Of a stretch of 53,164 bases of DNA, positions 47,922 to 53,164 are shown one piece after another (the stretch's first letter is position 1; each line of letters opens with the position of its first letter). The DNA is from Rhodoferax sp. (GTDB lineage Bacteria > Pseudomonadota > Gammaproteobacteria > Burkholderiales > Burkholderiaceae_C). The position numbers and the translations under genes are program-made. Under the pieces are notes generated by a model that was not told the DNA's origin, did no database searches, and was given only the letters and a program-made list of their open reading frames with translations. The stretch covers positions 1 to 53,164 of the forward strand of contig JAIFLV010000002.1 in the NCBI GenBank assembly GCA_020048895.1, read 5' to 3'.

Positions 47922-48724
47922 ACGTACCGTTGCCGCTGGTGGGCTTTGGGCAGGTGCGGCACAGCCGTCTGCGTCCACAGCAGCACGCCTTTGCTTACCC
48001 TACTTACTTCCTGATGCTGCCCCTGCGCACATTAACTGCACAGTCACAGGCCGCACAGAACCCACAGAATGCTTCCTGGGCGATCAATCGTCCCGGACTC
48101 CTGAGCTTTTTTGAGACCGACCACGGCGATGGCCGCTCGCTCGCGCAGGGTGGGGCGCTTGCCTGGCTAGACGAATTGCTGCGCGGTCACGGTATTGCCG
48201 ATGCGACCGGCGAAGTGTGGTTGCATTGCTATCCACGGGTTTTGGGGTTTACGTTCAAGCCGGTCAGTTTCTGGTATTGCCACCGTGCGGCAGACGACCA
48301 GGGCGGGGCATTGCGGGCCATCGTGGTGGAAGTGAACAACACCTTTGGCGAGCGGCATTGCTATCTGCTGGAGGCACCGCGCTACGGTGTGGAGCAGCGC
48401 GCCGACAAGGTGATGCATGTATCACCTTTCAACCCGGTACAGGGGCATTACCGGTTTCGCTTCATGCGCAGCCAGTCGCAGGATGCACAGCGCACGGTGG
48501 CACGCATTGACTACTGCGACGACGACGGTGTGCTGGTGCAAACCAGTGTCAGCGGTGTGTTGGAGCCGTTGACGCCTGCGTCCCAGCGACGTGCCTTGTG
48601 GCGCTACCCGTTGATGACCCTGGGTGTGGTGTGGCACATCCATCTGCAGGCAGCTCGCCTGTGGTTCAAGAAGGTCCCGTTTTTTCGCAAGCCCCAGCCC
48701 CCAGAAGCTTTTGTTACCCGTTAA
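47918..48724 (+). CDS. DUF1365 protein
   Basis: The product has 268 residues from GTG 47918, which overlaps the preceding stop by four bases. Family landmarks are GQVRHSRLRPQQHAFAYPTYF near the start (residues 10-30), PRVLGFTFKPVSFWYCH, and VNNTFGERHCYLL, then MHVSPFNP with YRFRF. The domain has no established biochemical activity but is nearly always adjacent to Cfa-type methyltransferase and flavoprotein genes. It probably acts with them on lipids (inference). Confidence 0.88.
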   Translation: MNVPLPLVGFGQVRHSRLRPQQHAFAYPTYFLMLPLRTLTAQSQAAQNPQNASWAINRPGLLSFFETDHGDGRSLAQGGALAWLDELLRGHGIADATGEVWLHCYPRVLGFTFKPVSFWYCHRAADDQGGALRAIVVEVNNTFGERHCYLLEAPRYGVEQRADKVMHVSPFNPVQGHYRFRFMRSQSQDAQRTVARIDYCDDDGVLVQTSVSGVLEPLTPASQRRALWRYPLMTLGVVWHIHLQAARLWFKKVPFFRKPQPPEAFVTR

Positions 48725-48755
48725 CCCGCACCATTTACCTTGATTGGAGATGACC

Positions 48756-50012
48756 ATGAATACCGTCACCACCGCTGTCCCTTTCGCCGCCCCCAAGGGT
48801 GCCCCTGCTGCCGCTCGCACGGCACTGGCCTTGCTTCAAAACCTGCGTCACGGGGCGCTGACCCTGCATCTGCCCGATGGCTCGCAGCGCCGCTACGGCG
48901 AGCATCCGCAGCAGCACAGCATGCACACGCCCGACCACCCCAGCGCCAGCATCACACTGCACAACTGGAATGTGTTTGGGGCAGCCCTCAAGTCCGGCGA
49001 CATCGGTTTTGCCGAGAGCTATATTGCCGGTGACTGGACGACCCCTGACCTTACCGAGTTGCTCAAGGTGTTTTCGGCCAACCGCGCCGAAGTCGACGCC
49101 ATGGTGTTTGGCACCTGGGGCGGGCGCTTGCTGTACCGCATCAAGCACCTGCTGCAGCACAACAGCCGCACCAATAGCCGCAAGAACATCCATGCCCACT
49201 ACGACCTGGGTAACGCCTTTTATGGGTTGTGGCTGGATGAGACCATGAACTATTCGTCAGCCTGGTTTGAGGGCGATCACTCGCGCGCGCTGCCGCAGGC
49301 ACAGACCGCCAAGGTGCGCCGTGCGCTCGACATGGCCGGGGTACGCGGGGGTGATCGCGTTCTGGAAATCGGCTGTGGTTGGGGGGCGCTGGCGCAGGAA
49401 GCCACACAGCGCGGTGCCAGCGTGGTGGGGGTGACCTTGAGTACCGAGCAACTAGCCTTTGCCAATGCGCGTATGCACCGTCTCGGCGTGGCGACCGGCG
49501 CAGGCGCGACGGCAGACTTGCGCCTGCAGGACTATCGTGACATCCACGATGCGCCATTTGATGCCATCTGCTCCATTGAAATGGTGGAAGCAGTAGGCCG
49601 GGAGTATTGGCCACAGTACTTCCAGACCGTGAGCAGATTGCTTAAACCAGGTGGACGCGCATGCATACAAAGCATCGTGATCGACGATGCGCTTTTTGAC
49701 CGCTACGTCCGATCCACCGACTTTATCCAGCAGTACATTTTTCCGGGCGGCTGCCTTCCATGCCCGCGCGAATTCCGACGCCAGGCGCAGGCCGCGGGAC
49801 TGCGGGTAGTGGATGAATTCGCCTTTGGACGTGATTACGCAGAGACGCTGCGCCGCTGGCGCGATGCATTTCTGGCGCGCAAGGCGGAGGTGACGGCCCT
49901 GGGCTTTGACGAGCGCTTTCTGCGCATCTGGGAGTTTTACCTTTGTTACTGCGAGGCAGCTTTCGAGACTGGCGACATAAGCCTCGTGCAATACACCCTG
50001 GTCAAGATTTAG
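48756..50012 (+). CDS. Cfa-like SAM-dependent fatty acyl methyltransferase
   Basis: The product has 418 residues from ATG 48756, with GGAG seven bases upstream. It has the SAM motif VLEIGCGWGALA (about 202-213) and the CFA fold, with HYDLGNAFYGLWLD, IHDAPFDAICSIEMVEAVG and YIFPGGCLP. Aligned by eye with E. coli Cfa, Glu239 corresponds to E278, Tyr317 to Y361 and Ile268 to I307, but Cys139 is replaced by S168 (NYSSAW) and His266 by Q305 (CIQSIV). Both are bicarbonate-site residues of cyclopropane synthases. This favours a methyltransferase that makes a different product, such as a methyl-branched chain, over a true cyclopropane synthase (inference). Confidence 0.88.
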   Translation: MNTVTTAVPFAAPKGAPAAARTALALLQNLRHGALTLHLPDGSQRRYGEHPQQHSMHTPDHPSASITLHNWNVFGAALKSGDIGFAESYIAGDWTTPDLTELLKVFSANRAEVDAMVFGTWGGRLLYRIKHLLQHNSRTNSRKNIHAHYDLGNAFYGLWLDETMNYSSAWFEGDHSRALPQAQTAKVRRALDMAGVRGGDRVLEIGCGWGALAQEATQRGASVVGVTLSTEQLAFANARMHRLGVATGAGATADLRLQDYRDIHDAPFDAICSIEMVEAVGREYWPQYFQTVSRLLKPGGRACIQSIVIDDALFDRYVRSTDFIQQYIFPGGCLPCPREFRRQAQAAGLRVVDEFAFGRDYAETLRRWRDAFLARKAEVTALGFDERFLRIWEFYLCYCEAAFETGDISLVQYTLVKI

Positions 50013-50021
50013 GCCGAAAAT

Positions 50022-50070
50022 GCTATGAAAAAAGTAGCTTCTTACGCACTATTGGTGGGCGTTATTGCCG
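50022..50070. repeat. Interspersed ~48-bp repeat, copy 8 (start of chalcone-isomerase-like gene)
   Basis: The minus strand reads GGCAATAACGCCCACC, AATAGTGCGTAAGAAGCTAC and TTTTTTCATAGC, aligning with copy 6 without gaps. On the plus strand it contains the ATG (50025) and the first 15 codons of the following gene, i.e. most of its signal peptide. Confidence 0.6.
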
Positions 50071-50576
50071 CTTTCTGTTTGCAAGCGCGGGCACAAACTT
50101 TGTCGCCCGAACTGCGCAGTGTGCTGCCTGAGGCGACGCTGTCGGGTCAGGCAACGATGACGTTCTGGGGATTTGACGTGTACCGGGCTGGCTTGTGGGC
50201 AGCACCGGGGTTCGATGCAGCGCAATACCACCAAACACCATTTGCCTTGAGCCTGACCTACCTGCGCAGCTTACGGGGTGGAGAGATCGCCAAGCGCTCC
50301 ATTGCAGAAATGCGGCGTCAAGGGCCGATGACGGCCCAGGACGAAGCCGCTTGGGAAAGTCAAATGACCGCACTTTTTCCCAATGTGAATTCGGGCGATA
50401 ACTTGACCGGAGTGCATCTTCCCGGTCGCGGTGCCGAGTTCTGGAGCGGTGGCAGAAAGCTGGGGGAAGTGCGTGATGTCGCATTCTCGCAGCGCTTCTT
50501 TGGCATCTGGCTGTCAACGCAGACCTCGGAGCCGGCATTGCGGCTGGCACTGCTCTCCGGCGCCAAGCCGCCATGA
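50025..50576 (+). CDS. Chalcone-isomerase-like secreted protein
   Basis: The product has 183 residues. It has a Sec signal peptide MKKVASYALLVGVIAAF with cleavage likely after QARA. The mature part shows the chalcone isomerase-like fold features ATMTFWGFDVYRAGLWA and SLTYLRSLRGGEIAKRSIAEM, and GVHLPGRGAEFW. Bacterial members do not carry a demonstrated flavonoid activity; a fatty-acid-binding role, as for plant FAP proteins, would fit the operon (inference). The start codon and signal peptide lie within an interspersed repeat. There is no good ribosome site. It starts 12 bases after the Cfa-like gene, and the next gene overlaps its stop. Confidence 0.85.
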   Translation: MKKVASYALLVGVIAAFCLQARAQTLSPELRSVLPEATLSGQATMTFWGFDVYRAGLWAAPGFDAAQYHQTPFALSLTYLRSLRGGEIAKRSIAEMRRQGPMTAQDEAAWESQMTALFPNVNSGDNLTGVHLPGRGAEFWSGGRKLGEVRDVAFSQRFFGIWLSTQTSEPALRLALLSGAKPP

Positions 50577-51892
50577 CGAACACGGTTCCTGCGCCCGCAC
50601 CATGGGGCATGTTGCACGGCGTGCGCTACGGGCTGATAGGGTTTCCGTTAGCCTTCTGTGCGCTGCCGCTGTATGTGTGGATGCCCAACCTATACGCCCG
50701 CGAGTGGGGCGTGTCGTTGGCGGCGCTTGGTGCGGTATTGTTGGGCGCGCGCTTGTTCGATGCTGTCATCGACCCGGTGCTTGGGAGGCTGTGCGATCGG
50801 ATGTATGCGCATTCGTTGCGTGCGGTGCTTCTGTTCGGTGCTGCCGCCGCTGCAGTGCTGGCGCTGGGTTTTTCACTGCTCTTTGTTCCACCCCTACGGG
50901 AACCAGAGTTGCTCGTGTGGTGGGCTGCAGTCTGGTTGATTGTCACCTACGCCGCCTACAGCGCATTGTCCGTAGCCCATCAATCGTGGGGAGCCAAGCT
51001 TGGCGGTGACGCGGTTTTTCGCAGCCGGGTGGTGGCGTGGCGAGAGGGCCTTGGCTTGGTCGGCGTTGTCATGGCAGCTGTCACACCCGCGGTCGGTGGG
51101 GTACCGATGCTGTTGGCCCTGTTGCTCATCGGTCTCGCAGTTGGTATGTGGGCTTGGCTCAGAGCGCCCCGTCCAGCATTTCTGCCCTTGCCCGAACCTG
51201 GTGATGTCAGCGCTGCAGACGCAAGGAGCACTACACGTTCCTGGTTGTGGCAACCCTGGCGAAGTGCCGCATTCCGGCGATTGCTGGTGGTTTACCTGAT
51301 CAACGGCATCGCAAGCGCGATACCAGCCACACTGGTGCTGTTTTTTGTGCAGGATCGCCTGCAAGCAGGGGAGTCCATGCAGTCGGCTGCCCTGGGGCTC
51401 TATTTCGTGAGCGGTGCGTTGTCTATGCCGGTCTGGCTGCAGTGCGTCCGGTATTGGGGACTTGAGCGTTCCTGGCTTTTTGGTATGGTCTTGTCGATTG
51501 CCGCATTCTTGGGAGCATCGCTGCTCGGGGCGGGCGACGCTGGCCTGTTTCTGGTGATTTGTGCGCTCTCGGGTTTTGCGCTGGGTTCCGATCTGGCGCT
51601 GCCGGGCGCACTGCTGGCAGGAGTTATCGCCCAGGCAGGTGACCAGGGGCGTGCCGAGGGTTCTTACTTCGGGTGGTGGAATTTCGCCACCAAGCTCAAT
51701 CTGGCGTTGGCCGCCGGCCTGGCCCTGCCACTGCTGGGATGGCTTGGGTACGCGCCGGGCGCGCGTGATGCGCATGCCCTGCAGATGCTTACCGTGGCCT
51801 ACTGTCTCGTTCCCTGTGGCTTGAAGGGGCTGGCGGCTGCAACTCTGGTTTACCTTATCCCACCTCGCACTGCGGTGCAAACTACCTTATGA
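50573..51892 (+). CDS. MFS transporter, GPH (sugar/cation symporter) type
   Basis: The product has 439 residues with about 12 predicted membrane segments. Near the N-terminus LYVWMPNLYA is followed by GARLFDAVIDPVLGRLCDR, the GPH/MFS signature between segments 2 and 3. A similar layout recurs in the C-terminal half. The substrate is unknown; co-location with fatty acyl modifying genes suggests export or flipping of a lipid-related molecule (inference). Four-base overlaps on both sides imply translational coupling. Confidence 0.88.
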   Translation: MTNTVPAPAPWGMLHGVRYGLIGFPLAFCALPLYVWMPNLYAREWGVSLAALGAVLLGARLFDAVIDPVLGRLCDRMYAHSLRAVLLFGAAAAAVLALGFSLLFVPPLREPELLVWWAAVWLIVTYAAYSALSVAHQSWGAKLGGDAVFRSRVVAWREGLGLVGVVMAAVTPAVGGVPMLLALLLIGLAVGMWAWLRAPRPAFLPLPEPGDVSAADARSTTRSWLWQPWRSAAFRRLLVVYLINGIASAIPATLVLFFVQDRLQAGESMQSAALGLYFVSGALSMPVWLQCVRYWGLERSWLFGMVLSIAAFLGASLLGAGDAGLFLVICALSGFALGSDLALPGALLAGVIAQAGDQGRAEGSYFGWWNFATKLNLALAAGLALPLLGWLGYAPGARDAHALQMLTVAYCLVPCGLKGLAAATLVYLIPPRTAVQTTL

Positions 51893-52434
51893 AACTCTAC
51901 CAATCCCTTTTTCGCTCCGCCTGCGTTGCGGTTCTGTCGGCTTTGTTGCTGGTCGGTTGCAGCACGCCACAAATTCAGGACTATGCCGCTGAAAAGCCTG
52001 TGCTGGAACTGCGTGACTATTTCAATGGAACGCTGGATGCCTATGGTGTCTTTACCGACCGGTCCGGCAAGGTGGTCAAGCGCTTTACGGTGGTGATGGA
52101 GTGTTCCTGGCAAGGTGACGCCGGGGTGCTCGATGAGGCATTTACCTACTCGGATGGGACCACCCAGCGGCGCGTCTGGCGACTCACACGCTACGCGGAT
52201 GGCCGCTACACCGGCACCGCCGACGATGTGATCGGCATCGCCAACGGCCAGCAGCAAGGCAATGCATTTCATTGGACCTACACACTGGCGCTGCCAGTTG
52301 ATGGACGCATCATCGAAGTGCAATTTGATGACTGGATGTACCTGATGAACCAACGTGTGATGCTCAACAAGGCAGCCATGCGCCAGTGGGGCATCGATCT
52401 GGGCGAAGTCACCCTGTCTTTCGTCAAGCGTTGA
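51889..52434 (+). CDS. DUF3833 lipoprotein
   Basis: The product has 181 residues. The signal peptide ends in a lipobox (LLLVGCS, Cys at about residue 24), so it should be anchored in a membrane on the periplasmic side. The DUF3833 core is LRDYFNGTLDAYGVFTDRSGKVV, given here as residues 41-63, then FDDWMYLMNQRVMLNKAAM. No biochemical function is known. It overlaps the MFS gene by four bases and is followed by an SDR two bases later. Confidence 0.86.
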   Translation: MKLYQSLFRSACVAVLSALLLVGCSTPQIQDYAAEKPVLELRDYFNGTLDAYGVFTDRSGKVVKRFTVVMECSWQGDAGVLDEAFTYSDGTTQRRVWRLTRYADGRYTGTADDVIGIANGQQQGNAFHWTYTLALPVDGRIIEVQFDDWMYLMNQRVMLNKAAMRQWGIDLGEVTLSFVKR

Positions 52435-52436
52435 CC

Positions 52437-53164
52437 ATGGTTTTTCCCTTTATGCCGCTGAATCCACGCATGGACCACTGGGTCGGTCGGCGGGTTTGGC
52501 TGGTGGGCGCTTCCACCGGCATTGGCCGCGCGACCGCTTCTGCCTTGCACGCAGCAGGGGCTGCCGTGATCATCTCTGCGCGCAGCACCCATGCGCTGGA
52601 GAGTTTTGTCACTGAGCATCCGGGCGCGCAAGCGCTGGTGCTGGATGTCACTGACGTGCATGCGGTGCGCCAGTGCGCCAATAGCCTTTTTCTACAAGGT
52701 GCCGTGGACTGTGTGGTCTATTGCGCAGGGCACTACCATGCCATGGAAGCCACCCGGATCGACCTCGCGGACATGGAACGCCACAACCAGGTCAATTACC
52801 TGGGTGCGCTGTACCTGATCGATGCGGTATTGCCACACTGGCTGAGTCTGCCAGTCGACCAACGCGGCCATATCAGTCTGGTCGGTAGCGTGGCCGGATA
52901 CCGGGGGTTGCCGCAAAGCCTGGCCTACGGCCCAACGAAGGCCGCGTTGATCAATCTGGCCGAAACCTTATACCTGGATCTCCAACCCTGTGGCATCGGC
53001 GTGTCATTAGTCAATCCCGGATTTGTCGACACGCCGCTGACTGCGCAAAATCGCTTCAAGATGCCAGCCTTGCTGACGCCACAGGACGCCGCCACTGCCA
53101 TCCTGCACGGATGGTCACGGGGTGCCTTCGAAATCCATTTCCCCAGGCGCTTTACTTTTTGGCT
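52437..53164 (+). CDS. Short-chain dehydrogenase, 3' end outside window
   Basis: The open frame runs from ATG 52437 past the right edge (at least 242 codons). The cofactor motif is VGASTGIG (about 23-30), the Ser is in VGSVAGYRG and the catalytic pair in YGPTK, followed by NPGFVDTPLT. It starts two bases after the DUF3833 gene and is probably the last or near-last gene of the operon. SDRs of this type accompany Cfa-like/DUF1365 clusters elsewhere. It resembles the two SDRs at 15929 and 16782 only in the shared family motifs. Confidence 0.9.
   Translation, partial: MVFPFMPLNPRMDHWVGRRVWLVGASTGIGRATASALHAAGAAVIISARSTHALESFVTEHPGAQALVLDVTDVHAVRQCANSLFLQGAVDCVVYCAGHYHAMEATRIDLADMERHNQVNYLGALYLIDAVLPHWLSLPVDQRGHISLVGSVAGYRGLPQSLAYGPTKAALINLAETLYLDLQPCGIGVSLVNPGFVDTPLTAQNRFKMPALLTPQDAATAILHGWSRGAFEIHFPRRFTFW

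Noticed and set aside
48756-50012. Standard cyclopropane-fatty-acyl-phospholipid synthase (cfa)
   Set aside because: Two bicarbonate-site residues are replaced and the gene context is that of the flavoprotein/DUF1365 clusters, so I did not give the cfa symbol.
50025-50576. Flavonoid-pathway chalcone isomerase
   Set aside because: It has a secretion signal and sits in a lipid-type operon; bacterial members of this fold family are not shown to act on chalcones.

Overview
The window looks like a chromosomal segment of a betaproteobacterium, most likely family Comamonadaceae (Rhodoferax/Polaromonas-like). The basis is gene order (rpsB to rnhB cluster, gcvTHP-sdaA-mutS, phaR-rimO-rnr), protein character and a family of short interspersed repeats typical of that group. 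This is recognition from memory, not a database result. No phage, transposase, CRISPR array or rRNA operon is visible.

Layout. (1) 1-2814, minus: a very long octapeptide-repeat protein gene that runs off the left edge and is broken by a 13-base frameshifting difference. (2) 3056-12785, minus: a tandem glycine riboswitch followed by gcvT-gcvH-gcvP-sdaA-mutS and an Anbu proteasome-like peptidase. The first four genes degrade glycine and serine; mutS sits 2 bases after sdaA. (3) 12820-17592: a family-4 glycosyltransferase, ETF-ubiquinone oxidoreductase and two short-chain dehydrogenases, the second behind a perfect 16-bp palindrome resembling a LiuR/MerR-type operator. This suggests acyl-CoA or branched-chain amino acid catabolism feeding electrons to ubiquinone. 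(4) 17675-24106: tRNA-Val(GAC), phaR, rimO, tRNA-Leu(CAG), rnr, and a metallo-beta-lactamase-fold plus HDOD pair.

(5) 24135-39282, plus: the conserved translation/envelope cluster rpsB-tsf-pyrH-frr-uppS-cdsA-dxr-rseP-bamA-skp-lpxD-fabZ-lpxA-lpxB-rnhB-SPOUT methyltransferase, with a structured rpsB leader and an rpsB-tsf terminator. (6) 39295-45838, plus: a split YeeE/YedE transporter, carA-carB, greA and a DUF4149 membrane protein. (7) 45864-53164: a TetR regulator divergent from a seven-gene, mostly overlapping operon: flavin amine-oxidase-like protein, DUF1365, Cfa-like methyltransferase, chalcone-isomerase-like secreted protein, GPH/MFS transporter, DUF3833 lipoprotein and an SDR cut by the right edge.

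Most interesting points. The lipid-modification-type operon (7) encodes a Cfa homologue in which two of the bicarbonate-site residues of true cyclopropane synthases appear replaced, and it is paired with a TetR regulator rather than a sigma-E/ChrR pair. A family of about 48-bp interspersed repeats lies inside at least six genes (mutS twice, gcvT, lpxB, the SPOUT methyltransferase, DUF4149), between two convergent genes, and across the start codon and signal peptide of the chalcone-isomerase-like gene. A separate 78-bp palindrome is inserted in frame in mutS.
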